Shown: positions 1-9,389, counted from the stretch's first letter. The stretch: DNA of 64,000 bases from Flavihumibacter profundi (GCF_020076305.1 NZ_JAIQXE010000003.1:620001-684000), one strand, 5' to 3'. Program-made: numbers and translations. The notes: generated from the letters alone by a model not told the origin.

Positions 1-719
1 AAAAAGTACCTGGCAAGGTCAAGGTAAGCCTGCTTGCCGGTAACCCTGTACATTCGTGCCAGGCCCATTTCCACAACCTGGTGGCCGGGGAAATATGCAG
101 CTTTGCCAGGACCAAAGTCCTTAACGAGCAGGTCGGCATTTTTAATGGCGATATTTAATAAGGATTTCTTTCCGGTTGCCATAAAATGAGCTACAGCCGC
201 TTCATACAAATGACCCGCATTATATAACTCATGACTCAATTCGGGGTCTGCCTCCCACCTGTTGGGACTGATCCATTCGTGCAATTTCTCAGGTTTCATT
301 GTGCGGAATGTATAGAGGTAGCCATCCGGTTCCTGCGCATCACCAATAATAACAATAAGGCTGTCGAGCGTTTTATCCATCGCCGGGTCGGGATTAACCT
401 GTAATGAATAGGAAATGCCTTCAATAAGTTTATATAAATCAGAATCGTCAAAAGGATATTCTGTTATTTTACCCACAGGCATCTTGCCCGCAGCCTTAAG
501 GAAATTATCTATACGGCCTGTTTCACGGCATTTGCGTAAAGTATAAGGGATGGTAACCCTTGCGTTAGTAGCAATTTTGGGGGCCCAGAAATTATCATGC
601 AAATGGACTTTGGTGAAAGGTACCGGCTGAATAGGATAATCACCGGTAACGGATTGAGCAAATCCGGCAATGCAGGAACCTACAAGAAAAATGATTCCAA
701 ATAATTTCACTTTGACCAT
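1..719 (-). CDS. GH127-family beta-L-arabinofuranosidase, N-terminal part (cut by window edge)
   Basis: The frame opens with ATG at 719 and runs off the left edge, giving about 239 residues; translated by eye because it has no stop in the window. A signal peptide (residues 1-21, ending GFAQ) points to export. The mature part carries GH127/DUF1680 features: an HDNFWAPK segment at the start, FDDSDLYKLIEG, a PDGYLYT motif and the ELYNAGHLYEAAVAHF helix. From memory these align well with Bifidobacterium longum HypBA1, which releases L-arabinose from beta-1,2-linked arabinose on hydroxyproline. The catalytic cysteine region lies beyond the edge, so activity cannot be checked. Its neighbours handle hydroxyproline, which fits the family's best-known substrate. 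It is more HypBA1-like at the N-terminus than the second GH127 at 15139-17493. Confidence 0.85.
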   Translation of the reverse strand, partial: MVKVKLFGIIFLVGSCIAGFAQSVTGDYPIQPVPFTKVHLHDNFWAPKIATNARVTIPYTLRKCRETGRIDNFLKAAGKMPVGKITEYPFDDSDLYKLIEGISYSLQVNPDPAMDKTLDSLIVIIGDAQEPDGYLYTFRTMKPEKLHEWISPNRWEADPELSHELYNAGHLYEAAVAHFMATGKKSLLNIAIKNADLLVKDFGPGKAAYFPGHQVVEMGLARMYRVTGKQAYLDLARYF

Positions 720-745
720 AATTTTGAGATTGACCTTTGGGAATA

Positions 746-773
746 TAAATGTACGGCTGACATTTAATACAAA
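746..773 (-). promoter_or_regulatory. Bacteroidota-type promoter for the GH127 gene
   Basis: On the minus strand TTTG (773-770) is followed after 16 nt by TACATTTA (753-746), one base from TAnnTTTG. The predicted start of transcription falls near 740, about 20 nt before the ATG at 719. The spacer is a little shorter than usual. Confidence 0.4.
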
Positions 774-876
774 GTTTACACAAATTGGCAGTTGCTAGCC
801 GGATTTTCCCATTTCCTGGAATGGATTAGGATAATGTTTGTAAATTAATCAGCAATACGATTAAAATATAATTGCC

Positions 877-2196
877 ATGAACAATCCCCGTCGCAAGTTT
901 ATTCGAACCAGTGGTAGCCTTTTACTGGGAACAGCAGTACTTCCAGCTATCGGATCTGAACTATTACCTGCATACCCATTTCGGACAGGAGCTGCTGACC
1001 GTTTGAATGTGGGTGTAATTGGTGTAAATGGAATGGGTTGGAGCGATCTCCAGGCCATTTTAAAAATTGATGGTGTAAAATGCATTGCCCTTTGCGATGT
1101 TGATGATAATGTATTAAAAAGAAGGGCGGCAGAATTGGAAAAGATGAATATGCCTGTAAAAACCTATTCCGATTACAGGAAGCTTTTAGAAAACAAGGAT
1201 GTTGATATTGTGATTATCGGAACACCGGACCATTGGCATTGCCTGATTATGGTAGAAGCCTGTGCTGCAGGAAAACATGTTTATGTTGAAAAGCCATGTG
1301 GCAACTCCATTACCGAGTGCCGCATTATGGAGGCAGCCCAGCAAAAATATAAAAGCATTGTACAGGTAGGTCAATGGCAAAGAAGTGCACCGCATTTCCA
1401 GGATGCCATTGAATTCGTCCACAGCGGAAAGCTGGGCAATATCCGTACGGTAAAATCGTGGGCATACATGGGCTGGATGAAGCCAGTGCCCATAAAACCT
1501 GATGGGCCGGCTCCTGAAGGCGTTGACTATACACGTTGGCTGGGCCCTGCTACAAACAGGCCTTTTAATGGCAACCGCTTTCATTTTAATTTCCGCTGGT
1601 TCTGGGATTATGCTGGTGGGTTAATGACTGACTGGGGCGTTCACATGATTGATTATGCGCTATTGGGTATGAAAGCAGGGTTCCCTAAACAGGTAATGGC
1701 ATCAGGCGGAAAGATGGCTTACCCGGATGATGCTTCCGAAACACCAGACACCCTCACCGCTATTTTTGAATATGAAAAATTCAACCTGGTATGGGAGCAT
1801 GCAACCGGGATTGACCTTGGCCCATATGGATTAACACATGGCACTGCATTCATAGGCAACAATGGTACATTGGTATTAAACAGGGAAGGCTGGTATGTAA
1901 CGGCAGAAGAAGATAAAATGGCACCGGTACCGATGCAGAAAGACCAGGGTAATTCTTTGGTACGGCATATGCAGAATTTTGTAGACGCTATCCGTGCGGG
2001 TAATGGAAGCACGCTGCATACCCCAATACAGGAAGCATCAAAAACTGCACAGGTTTGCCAGTTGGGTAATATAGCATTCCGCACAAGGGAAAAATTAAGC
2101 TGGAATACTGCTACAAATTCATTTGATTCAAAAGCAGCCAAAGAACTCATGACAGCAGGTTACCACAATGGATATACCCTGCCAAAGCTGGGCTAA
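877..2196 (+). CDS. Tat-exported Gfo/Idh/MocA-family oxidoreductase (possible GH109-like glycosidase)
   Basis: This 439-residue protein starts with a twin-arginine signal (RRKFIR at residues 5-10 followed by a hydrophobic stretch), so it is probably exported folded with its cofactor. A Rossmann NAD(P)-binding segment (GVIGVNGMG, about 46-54), a TPDHWH motif (116-121) and the EKP signature (138-140) identify the Gfo/Idh/MocA family; a later DWGVHMIDY segment supplies the usual active-site histidine. Exported members in Bacteroidota act on sugars, some as NAD-dependent glycosidases (GH109), others as dehydrogenases; the sequence alone does not decide. It lies divergently from the GH127 gene and ahead of the permease, with a terminator hairpin between it and the permease, so it is probably its own transcription unit within the plant glycoprotein locus. 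Confidence 0.8.
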   Translation: MNNPRRKFIRTSGSLLLGTAVLPAIGSELLPAYPFRTGAADRLNVGVIGVNGMGWSDLQAILKIDGVKCIALCDVDDNVLKRRAAELEKMNMPVKTYSDYRKLLENKDVDIVIIGTPDHWHCLIMVEACAAGKHVYVEKPCGNSITECRIMEAAQQKYKSIVQVGQWQRSAPHFQDAIEFVHSGKLGNIRTVKSWAYMGWMKPVPIKPDGPAPEGVDYTRWLGPATNRPFNGNRFHFNFRWFWDYAGGLMTDWGVHMIDYALLGMKAGFPKQVMASGGKMAYPDDASETPDTLTAIFEYEKFNLVWEHATGIDLGPYGLTHGTAFIGNNGTLVLNREGWYVTAEEDKMAPVPMQKDQGNSLVRHMQNFVDAIRAGNGSTLHTPIQEASKTAQVCQLGNIAFRTREKLSWNTATNSFDSKAAKELMTAGYHNGYTLPKLG

Positions 2197-2224
2197 TATC
2201 CGGCCAATACAGATTAAAATTTAC

Positions 2225-2253
2225 AAAGCGATCGCCCCATAGCGATCGCTTTT
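2225..2253 (+). terminator. Intrinsic terminator after the Gfo/Idh gene
   Basis: A perfect 11-bp stem (2225-2235 with 2242-2252, half-site AAAGCGATCGC) closes a 6-nt loop and ends in TTTT, 28 nt after the stop at 2196. The A-rich left arm could allow it to work on the other strand too. Confidence 0.8.
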
Positions 2254-2291
2254 GATGTTATATATTACAGCAATTGAAATTACAGGGTATT

Positions 2292-3695
2292 ATGAGTGAA
2301 CCAAACTTTAAGCCGACCCTTCGTTTACTGGATGCAACCATGATTGTAGCCGGATCTATGATCGGTTCCGGCATATTTATTGTCAGCGCAGATATAACCC
2401 GGAATATTGGAAGCTCGGGATGGTTAATCGCTGTGTGGCTGATTACCGGTTTCATGACCATTACCGCAGCATTAAGTTATGGCGAACTCAGCGCAATGTT
2501 CCCAAAGGCCGGCGGGCAATATGTTTATCTTAAGGAAGCGTACAATCCCCTGATAGGGTTCCTGTTCGGGTGGAGTTTCTTCTCAGTAATACAAACAGCC
2601 ACTATAGCGGCAGTAGCCGTAGCTTTTGCAAAGTTCACCGCCTATCTTTTCCCGGTTTTCAGTGAAGACAAAGTAGCCCTGAAATTTGGGGCACTGGCTA
2701 TCTCACCGGCCCAGTTATTATCTATCGTTGTAATAGTTTTACTTACGTTTATCAATACACGAGGAATAAAAAGCGGCAAGCTGATCCAGACAACATTCAC
2801 CCTCACCAAACTGCTAAGCCTGTTCGGATTAATACTGTTTGGTTTAATGGCTTTCCGGCCTGGTGTATGGGACTTAAACTGGACCAATGCATGGCACCTG
2901 CAATCGAGGACCCCGGCAGGCATATTGGGAGATTACAGCCTGTTTGCCGCACTTGGTGCCATAGCGGCTTCGATGGTGGGGTCAATATTCAGCAGCGACT
3001 CATGGAACAATGTGACATTTATTGCGGGTGAAATAAAAAACCCGCAACGCAATATCGGCCTGAGTCTTTTCCTGGGTACACTGATTGTTACTATTATCTA
3101 TGTATTAACCAATATCACCTACACTGCGGTACTGCCGCTTGACGCAATTGCCGGCGCTGAAAAAGACAGGGTTGCTGTAGCTGCAGCACAGGAGATTTTC
3201 GGGCCTGCAGGCACCATGATTATTGCGATCATGATCATGATTTCAACCTTTGGCTGTAACAATGGAATCATTCTGGCCGGCGCCAGGGTTTATTATACCA
3301 TGGCGAAAGATGGTTTATTCTTCAGCAAAGCCGGTTCCCTCAACAAGAATGGCGTTCCTGCATATGCCTTATGGCTACAATGCTTATTTGCCTGTGCCTG
3401 GAGCCTTAGCGGCAAATACGGACAGTTATTGGATATGATTTCTTTTGTAGTTGTTGGGTTTTATATGCTCACTATTGCTGGTATTTTTATCCTTCGCAGG
3501 AAAAGACCCGATGCCCTGCGGCCTTATAAAGCATTCGGGTACCCGGTGTTGCCAGTTATTTACATTATGATGGGCCTAAGCTTCTGTATTTTACTGATCA
3601 TTTTTAAACCATCCTTTACCTGGCCAGGACTTATTATTACTCTTTTGGGAATCCCTATTTATAAGATTATTCCCAAAAAGAATAGCCCTGTTTAG
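2292..3695 (+). CDS. APC-family amino acid permease
   Basis: An inner-membrane amino acid/polyamine/organocation transporter of 467 residues with about twelve hydrophobic segments and the family signature GSMIGSGIF in the first helix. The first ATG giving a normal N-terminus (MSEPNFKP) is at 2292; an in-frame TTG 18 nt upstream is not needed. The substrate cannot be read from the sequence. Its position, convergent with and 14 nt from the hydroxyproline catabolic operon, makes an amino acid such as hydroxyproline or a released proline-type amino acid a reasonable guess. It sits just after a strong terminator, so it needs its own promoter in the short gap 2254-2291, where nothing convincing was found. 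Confidence 0.88.
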   Translation: MSEPNFKPTLRLLDATMIVAGSMIGSGIFIVSADITRNIGSSGWLIAVWLITGFMTITAALSYGELSAMFPKAGGQYVYLKEAYNPLIGFLFGWSFFSVIQTATIAAVAVAFAKFTAYLFPVFSEDKVALKFGALAISPAQLLSIVVIVLLTFINTRGIKSGKLIQTTFTLTKLLSLFGLILFGLMAFRPGVWDLNWTNAWHLQSRTPAGILGDYSLFAALGAIAASMVGSIFSSDSWNNVTFIAGEIKNPQRNIGLSLFLGTLIVTIIYVLTNITYTAVLPLDAIAGAEKDRVAVAAAQEIFGPAGTMIIAIMIMISTFGCNNGIILAGARVYYTMAKDGLFFSKAGSLNKNGVPAYALWLQCLFACAWSLSGKYGQLLDMISFVVVGFYMLTIAGIFILRRKRPDALRPYKAFGYPVLPVIYIMMGLSFCILLIIFKPSFTWPGLIITLLGIPIYKIIPKKNSPV

Positions 3696-3709
3696 TCTTA
3701 AAGGAGCAG

Positions 3710-4951
3710 TTAAAACCTGTTGGGGTCAAAGGCTTCGATGGAAACTGAAGTTTTTTTGCGGGAAGCGAGCTCAGCAACCAATTTACCGGTTGCAGGGCCA
3801 AGGCTTAAACCCATCATTGCATGGCCTCCGGCTACGATGAGGTTATCTAACGATTTTATATAACCGATATAAGGTAAGCCGTCCGGGGAGCAGGGCCTGA
3901 AGCCATACCAAACATCCTGTTCTGCCGGCATAGCGACCTGAAGACCGGGAAAATACGCTGGAATAGACTCAACAATTCCCCTTACCCTGTTCATATTTTT
4001 CGAATGGTTTACCGGGCCTAGTTCCATGGTTCCACCATACCTCATTTTACCTGCCATCGGTGTAATGGCTACCCTTGCTTCGCAAAGGATCGCAGGTATA
4101 TTCAGGCTTTTTTGGGGATGATCTAACGTAAAGGAATACCCTTTACCCGGCATCAGGGGAATTTGCTGTCCGCATTTTTTCAATAATTCCGGTAACCAGG
4201 AACCTGCTGCAAGAATAAACAGGTCGGCTCCTATTGTCTGGGTTTCAGTTTGCACAGCGCTGACCTTTCCCTGTTTGCTGTCGATTCGGGTAATTTCAGT
4301 ACCGGTAATAACGCGAACACCCCTCGCCTGTAAATGCTGCAGTAATTGCTGGTTAAGCTTATTGGGATATAAATGGGCATCACATTTATAATGTACAGCA
4401 CCTAACACATCCAACGTCACAGCGGGTTCCAGTTGTTGTGCAGCCTGCCTGCCAAGGGTATCAACATCCAGTCCCATTGACCTTGCTTTTTCAGCAAGAT
4501 GAGCTTCTTCTTCACCAACTTTCGGATCTTTGAAATACATCATGATTCCCTTCCTCTCGTAGGCAAAATCAAAACCAGGTAAAGACTTCAATTCCTCGTA
4601 CAAGGAACGGCTCAACAGGTTAATATCCCTTAAATAGGGCGCCGCCGCCTCTGCTTTTGCCTTTGTAGCGCTTTGCATGAATTTTAATCCCCAGGAAACG
4701 AGGTTCCAGCTCAGCGAAGGTTTTACATAAAATGGACTCTTTGCATCAAACATCCAGCGAATGCCCTGTGATATAATACCCGGGGCCGCCAAAGGAACAA
4801 AGTGGCTGGGAACGATCATTCCCAAATTACCATAGGAACAATTATCTGCCAGGTCAGTGCGATCAATTATAGTTACATCCCATCCTGCTTCTGCCAGGTA
4901 GTAAGCGCTGCACAAACCAATAATACCTCCGCCAATAATTACTGCTTTCAT
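3710..4951 (-). CDS. FAD-dependent D-amino acid dehydrogenase, probable cis-4-hydroxy-D-proline dehydrogenase
   Basis: A 413-residue DAO/DadA-type flavoprotein. The N-terminal GGGIIG (residues 7-12) is the FAD-binding Rossmann loop, and the C-terminal YGFRPCSPDGLPYIG and GGHAMMGLSLGPATG segments are typical of DadA-like enzymes. In hydroxyproline catabolism this family oxidises cis-4-hydroxy-D-proline to 1-pyrroline-4-hydroxy-2-carboxylate, passing electrons to the respiratory chain. The assignment rests on context: its ATG overlaps the stop of the semialdehyde dehydrogenase by 4 nt (4948-4951), and the deaminase precedes that gene, so the three are translated from one message. A general D-amino acid dehydrogenase is the alternative. 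It ends 14 nt from the convergent permease. Confidence 0.85.
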   Translation of the reverse strand: MKAVIIGGGIIGLCSAYYLAEAGWDVTIIDRTDLADNCSYGNLGMIVPSHFVPLAAPGIISQGIRWMFDAKSPFYVKPSLSWNLVSWGLKFMQSATKAKAEAAAPYLRDINLLSRSLYEELKSLPGFDFAYERKGIMMYFKDPKVGEEEAHLAEKARSMGLDVDTLGRQAAQQLEPAVTLDVLGAVHYKCDAHLYPNKLNQQLLQHLQARGVRVITGTEITRIDSKQGKVSAVQTETQTIGADLFILAAGSWLPELLKKCGQQIPLMPGKGYSFTLDHPQKSLNIPAILCEARVAITPMAGKMRYGGTMELGPVNHSKNMNRVRGIVESIPAYFPGLQVAMPAEQDVWYGFRPCSPDGLPYIGYIKSLDNLIVAGGHAMMGLSLGPATGKLVAELASRKKTSVSIEAFDPNRF

Positions 4952-6549
4952 AAATTAGCGGGTACAATAGGTTCGCGGGTATATTCGCCATTAACTTTTC
5001 GCATTATGCCAAGCGGATTGCTGTTTTGCAAAGCCTCGGGCAAGCTGGATTCCGGACAATCCTGTAAACAGATGGGCCGGAGGAAGCGCTTTATTGCTTC
5101 TGCACCCACCGAGGTGGAACGCGCGTCCGTAGTTGCCGGGAATGGCCCGCCATGCACCATAGCATGACATACTTCAACGCCTGTTGGTACATTATTGTAA
5201 ATCACCCGGCCAACCTTACCGGATAAGGCTTCCACAAATGAACTATATTTTTTAACGTCTTCTCCAGTTGCATAAATGGAACCAGTTAACTGGCCATGAA
5301 GCCCCTGGATTGCTTCCAGCATTTCACTTTCATTCTCGCAAATTACTAACAGGGAAGCCGGACCGAAAATTTCATCCTGTAACATTTGCTGCTGAATAAA
5401 TGCCTTCGCGCTAACCTGCAGCAGGCTTGGGGAGCCTTTATAATTCCCCTGTTCATCCGCTCCTTCCAGTAAAACAGTAACACCATCCACGGCGCTGATT
5501 TTTTTACGATCGCGGTAATAGCTGGAACAAATTGTCTTATTCAACATTACACCCGCAGGAACTGCAGCCAGGGCAGCCTGTAAGGCTACAATAAAATCTT
5601 CCGTAAGTCCATCCCTTGTTACAAATAATAAACCCGGGTTTGTGCAAAACTGCCCAACGCCAAGGGTAATGGAACCCGCCAGTTGCTGCGCAATGGCAGC
5701 ATGATCTTCCGATAATTTCCCGGGTAATAACAGCACCGGGTTTATACTGCTCATTTCTGCATATACAGGAATTGGTGTAAGCCGATCATGGGAAGCAGTT
5801 CGGAATAAAGACATTCCTGCTTTAAACGAACCGGTAAATCCAATTGCTTTGATCCCTTCATGTTTGGCCAGCACCTGTCCAAGTGTTGCACCTTCACCTA
5901 TAAGTGAAGAGAAGACCCCATCTGGCATACCCGATTTCTTCGCAGCATTTTGAATGGCCGTTGCCATCATTTCGTTTGTACCCAGATGCGCGCTGTGCGC
6001 TTTTACAATTACCGGATTCCCTCCAGCCAGTGCTGAAGCGGTATCGCCGCCGGCTGTTGAAAAAGCAAATGGAAAATTGCTCGCAGCAAAAACCGCAACC
6101 GGGCCAATTGGTACCTGAATTTTACGAAGGTCTGCCCGGGGTAAAGGTTTCCGATCAGGTTGTGCAGTATCAATCACCGCTTCCACCCATGAACCTTCCC
6201 GCAAAACAGCGGCAAATAAACGCAATTGGTTAACAGTCCTGTCGCGTTCTCCTGTCAGTCTTCCCATGGGTAAGCCGGATTCCAGGTTAGCACGTTCCAG
6301 CAGCTGGTCTCCCAAAGCCATGATTTCCTGGGCAATTGTTTCGAGGAATACTGCCCTTCCAATAGCGCTAATCCTGCTGTATACAGGGAAGGCTTTAGTT
6401 GCTTTATCAATGGCCAGCTGAATCTCTGCTGCAGAAGCAACGGAAAACCCTTCGGGTAACTGGGCACCTTTTAGTGTGCTGAAGGAAAATAATTTTTCTG
6501 TTTGTTCAGCGGCAATTCCGTGCCCGATTATACTAAGACCAGTTAGCAT
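4948..6549 (-). CDS. 2-oxoglutarate semialdehyde (2,5-dioxovalerate) dehydrogenase
   Basis: A 533-residue NAD(P)-dependent aldehyde dehydrogenase that would oxidise 2-oxoglutarate semialdehyde to 2-oxoglutarate, the last step of hydroxyproline breakdown. Seen: the oxyanion asparagine in SNFPFAF (N158), GFTGS (237-241), the general-base glutamate in AEMSS (E265) and the nucleophile in GQFCTNPG (C302). The length and the KAHSAHLGTNE segment resemble KGSADH type III, the class found in hydroxyproline operons. The ATG at 6549 is preferred to a TTG six bases upstream; it overlaps the end of the deaminase by 17 nt, while its own end overlaps the dehydrogenase by 4 nt, so translation is probably coupled through the operon. 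Confidence 0.9.
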   Translation of the reverse strand: MLTGLSIIGHGIAAEQTEKLFSFSTLKGAQLPEGFSVASAAEIQLAIDKATKAFPVYSRISAIGRAVFLETIAQEIMALGDQLLERANLESGLPMGRLTGERDRTVNQLRLFAAVLREGSWVEAVIDTAQPDRKPLPRADLRKIQVPIGPVAVFAASNFPFAFSTAGGDTASALAGGNPVIVKAHSAHLGTNEMMATAIQNAAKKSGMPDGVFSSLIGEGATLGQVLAKHEGIKAIGFTGSFKAGMSLFRTASHDRLTPIPVYAEMSSINPVLLLPGKLSEDHAAIAQQLAGSITLGVGQFCTNPGLLFVTRDGLTEDFIVALQAALAAVPAGVMLNKTICSSYYRDRKKISAVDGVTVLLEGADEQGNYKGSPSLLQVSAKAFIQQQMLQDEIFGPASLLVICENESEMLEAIQGLHGQLTGSIYATGEDVKKYSSFVEALSGKVGRVIYNNVPTGVEVCHAMVHGGPFPATTDARSTSVGAEAIKRFLRPICLQDCPESSLPEALQNSNPLGIMRKVNGEYTREPIVPANL

Positions 6550-7477
6550 GTGCAAGGGGTTTCAGGTTTTTGTAATCTGGCAATTCAGGGCGAACTGCAA
6601 GTGCATCATTAATTGTTTTCAAAACAGTGACCCTTTCGGTGCCACTTAGGGGCATACGCGGTGCCCGGACATATTCACTGCCAATTCCGGTTGCTGTTGC
6701 GGCAAGTTTGATATACTGAACCAGCTTGGGATGAATATCGAGCTCAAGCAAAGGCATAAACCAGCGGTAGATAGAAAGCGCTTCCTGTATGCGGCCAGCT
6801 TTCACTAACCTAAAGATAGCTACTGTTTCCTGCGGGAAAGCATCTACCAGTCCGGCTACCCAGCCATCAGCACCCAAAACAAGGCTTTCCAGGGCAATCG
6901 GGTCAACACCTGTCAGTATTTTATAACGGTCCCCAAAGCGGTTAATCATCCTGGTTATATTCATTGTATTACGGGTGGACTCCTTAACAGACTGAATATT
7001 TTCAAAAGGCAGAAGTTCTTCAAACATGCTGATAGTGACCTCAATTTTGTAATCAACCGGATTATTATAGACCATAATCGGAAGGGAAGTATTGCGGGCT
7101 ACAGCCTGGAAATAGGCTACTGTTTCATCATCAGAAGACTTATAACGCATAGGTGGTAAAAGCATCAACCCATCAGCTCCGTTTGCCTCGGCTTTCTGTG
7201 CCAATTCTACGGCAACAGCAGTGCTTTGCTCTGCAATACCGACGATTACCGGTGAATTCTTTGGAGAAATTTCCTTTGCATAAATCAGGAGGTCCCTTTT
7301 CTCTTCCATCAGCAATGTGCTTGCCTCACCAAGGGATCCACCAATAATCACACCATCAACCCCGGCGCTGACCTGCGCATCGAGATTGGTCTTAAACAAA
7401 TCAAAGTCCACTTTATCCTCTTTATTAAAGGGTGTGAGTAATGCCGGGAATACACCACTCCAGTTAAAATTTGCCAT
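6533..7477 (-). CDS. DapA-family lyase, probable 1-pyrroline-4-hydroxy-2-carboxylate deaminase
   Basis: A 314-residue class I aldolase-fold protein of the dihydrodipicolinate synthase family. The Schiff-base lysine is K165 (SVKEST), the proton-relay tyrosine Y137 (MVYNNP), and the substrate-carboxylate loop GGSLGEAS (47-54) replaces the usual GTTGE form. In hydroxyproline operons a DapA relative deaminates 1-pyrroline-4-hydroxy-2-carboxylate to 2-oxoglutarate semialdehyde. A true DHDPS is less likely because the gene is first in an operon with the semialdehyde dehydrogenase and the D-amino acid dehydrogenase and because lysine genes are absent. A good -7 element lies 27-34 nt upstream of the ATG. 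Exact substrate is inferred from context. Confidence 0.87.
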   Translation of the reverse strand: MANFNWSGVFPALLTPFNKEDKVDFDLFKTNLDAQVSAGVDGVIIGGSLGEASTLLMEEKRDLLIYAKEISPKNSPVIVGIAEQSTAVAVELAQKAEANGADGLMLLPPMRYKSSDDETVAYFQAVARNTSLPIMVYNNPVDYKIEVTISMFEELLPFENIQSVKESTRNTMNITRMINRFGDRYKILTGVDPIALESLVLGADGWVAGLVDAFPQETVAIFRLVKAGRIQEALSIYRWFMPLLELDIHPKLVQYIKLAATATGIGSEYVRAPRMPLSGTERVTVLKTINDALAVRPELPDYKNLKPLAHANWS

Positions 7478-7503
7478 AGATAAAAAATTTTATGCTTGAA
7501 ATG

Positions 7504-7535
7504 CAAAAATAGGTCCGTATGATTCAATAACCTAT
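7504..7535 (-). promoter_or_regulatory. Promoter and possible operator of the hydroxyproline catabolic operon
   Basis: The minus strand carries a perfect -7 element TATTTTTG (7511-7504); the -33 region is weak. An inverted repeat, ATAGGT (7509-7514) and ACCTAT (7530-7535) with 15 nt between, overlaps the -7 element and would suit a dimeric regulator. Predicted leader is about 20 nt. Confidence 0.45.
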
Positions 7536-7592
7536 GTGCTTATTAATATAAAATTTACCAATATTAACAGTTTCGTGGAATAGCTACCCGTC

Positions 7593-9329
7593 TTATTTAG
7601 CAGGTAAAGGATAAAACCGCCACTTAGTGGTAAAATCAATATTGGGTGGTTTCTGCAACAAAATTGTTCTCAATAATTCCACGGGCATTTCATTTTCCTG
7701 GAGGACCGCATCATGAAATTGCTTAGCAGTCATCTTTCCAGTTCCCACCAATTCTTTATTCAATGCATAAAACTGCAATCCACCAACCAGGTATGCGACC
7801 TGGTATAAAGGACCATAACCTCCGGTAAACGAACGACGTACTTCCCCTTCAGCGTTGGCACGTTCATGGCCGACCCGGTTTACCAGGAAGTCAATACATT
7901 GCTGTGGTGTCCATTTCCCCAGGTGATAGTTTAATGAAAAAATAATCCTTGCGCAGCGGTGCATCCGCCAGAACAACATACCGATCCTATCTTCCGGACC
8001 ACGCGGAAAGCCTTTATCCCAAAGAATCATTTCCCAGTAGAGCGCCCAGCCTTCTATCCAGAAAGGTGTGCCGAAATTCCTGTAAGCATGGTTACGGCTG
8101 TTCATAAACATCTGGAGATGGTGACCGGCAATCAGTTCGTGATGAACTGTTGCCCTTGAAAAATGCGGATTATTGCCCCGCATACTCATTAACTTATCTT
8201 CTTCAGACATGCTATTCGTGGGGTAAGAAATAATAATTTCTTCACCCCCGAGGAAAAACGGGTTCACCAATTGGCGCTCCGGGCTCATCATACTCATCCG
8301 CCAGGTTTCCTCAGCAATAGGCGGGATTGTCACGAGGTCGTTTTTCTTAAGAAAATCAACACTCTGGTTATACAGGTCAAGGATCATTTCGGGTTGTTTA
8401 CCCGCAGGAACATAAGTGTTTTTCACTTTCTCGAGGGCTTTTTTCCAATCGTTCCCAAACCCCATTTCATTACTGGCTTTCAGCATTTCCTTATCGCACC
8501 AGGCAAATTCCTTTTCAGCTATTGCAATCAATTCCTCCGGGCTATATGCTATGTATTCCTGTTTTAGCTGCCTCAAAACCTCGGCCTTGCCGATGGGCCT
8601 GCCAATTATCCCAGATCCATCGTCGGCACCAACAGCGTTTTTACGGCCCTGTTTTACCAGGTTTTGCCTGTAAATTTTTAAAAGGCTATCCACGGATCTA
8701 TAAGGGGTTTCCATCCACCAGGAATATTGGGGATCATACCCGTTATAAAAATCATGTATGCTTTTTAAAGCCATTGATAAATCATTGGATAACTTCTCAG
8801 TTGCAAAGGCTGAATTAAGGTCAATCTGTTTGTCGTTGTCCAGGTTCTTAATAGCAGCCTTCAGTTGCACTGCCCAGCCATTCATGGTTTTAGCCAAATT
8901 CGGAGCATCAGGAGCAAGCCCCCTGCGCCTGTCTTTTTCGGCAGCAAATACTGCATCTGAAAAGGAAAGGTATTTCGAAGCCAGGCGGGTATTTTTTTCA
9001 TCTTCGGTTAACCTGAACTGGTCATCCTGAATATTCTTTCTAAACAATATAAAATCAACTTTCCCTTCATCACTAAGCTGGTCAAAGCTGAATTGATCCA
9101 GTTTCCGGCTATATTGATTATCCAGTTCTTTTAACCTGGTTATTCTTTCCGGTGAGGATTCCAGGAAATAAAACCGGTCAAGGCTACCCCTGTCTTCACG
9201 ATACTGGATAATAGTATTGGTTAACTCAGTGGCCTGAAGGGAAATTTCTTTATTGGTATTTACCTGCGAGAAAACCAACCCTGGGAAAACATATAACCAG
9301 GCGAATGCCAAACAGATTATTTTTTTCAT
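7593..9329 (-). CDS. Secreted DUF885-family zinc metallopeptidase
   Basis: A 578-residue DUF885 protein with a signal peptide (residues 1-21, ending VFSQ). The family's metal site is visible: HHELIAGHH at 396-404, with the HE pair at 397-398 and GHH at 402-404, and a downstream EGWALYWE whose glutamate (about 426) is the likely third ligand. Members are poorly characterised and predicted to be zinc-dependent peptidases in the periplasm or outside the cell. Its place directly after susD and beside hydroxyproline genes suggests it trims imported hydroxyproline-containing peptides; that is inference. The ATG lies only 28 nt beyond a strong hairpin that follows susD, so expression may depend on read-through from the susCD message. 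Confidence 0.85.
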   Translation of the reverse strand: MKKIICLAFAWLYVFPGLVFSQVNTNKEISLQATELTNTIIQYREDRGSLDRFYFLESSPERITRLKELDNQYSRKLDQFSFDQLSDEGKVDFILFRKNIQDDQFRLTEDEKNTRLASKYLSFSDAVFAAEKDRRRGLAPDAPNLAKTMNGWAVQLKAAIKNLDNDKQIDLNSAFATEKLSNDLSMALKSIHDFYNGYDPQYSWWMETPYRSVDSLLKIYRQNLVKQGRKNAVGADDGSGIIGRPIGKAEVLRQLKQEYIAYSPEELIAIAEKEFAWCDKEMLKASNEMGFGNDWKKALEKVKNTYVPAGKQPEMILDLYNQSVDFLKKNDLVTIPPIAEETWRMSMMSPERQLVNPFFLGGEEIIISYPTNSMSEEDKLMSMRGNNPHFSRATVHHELIAGHHLQMFMNSRNHAYRNFGTPFWIEGWALYWEMILWDKGFPRGPEDRIGMLFWRMHRCARIIFSLNYHLGKWTPQQCIDFLVNRVGHERANAEGEVRRSFTGGYGPLYQVAYLVGGLQFYALNKELVGTGKMTAKQFHDAVLQENEMPVELLRTILLQKPPNIDFTTKWRFYPLPAK

Positions 9330-9357
9330 ACTTTCTGATATTATACATCAATTTATT

Positions 9358-9389
9358 AAAAAGCGACCCACCATATGGCGAGTCGCTTT
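9358..9389 (-). terminator. Terminator between susD and the DUF885 gene
   Basis: Read on the minus strand, AAAGCGAC plus five more pairs (two G-U) form a 13-bp stem around an ATAT loop, followed by a T-run. It starts 27 nt after the susD stop (9417) and ends 28 nt before the DUF885 ATG. Confidence 0.75.

Noticed and set aside
1186-2150. Minus-strand open frames inside the Gfo/Idh gene
   Set aside because: Antisense shadows of a clear conserved coding sequence; no family features.
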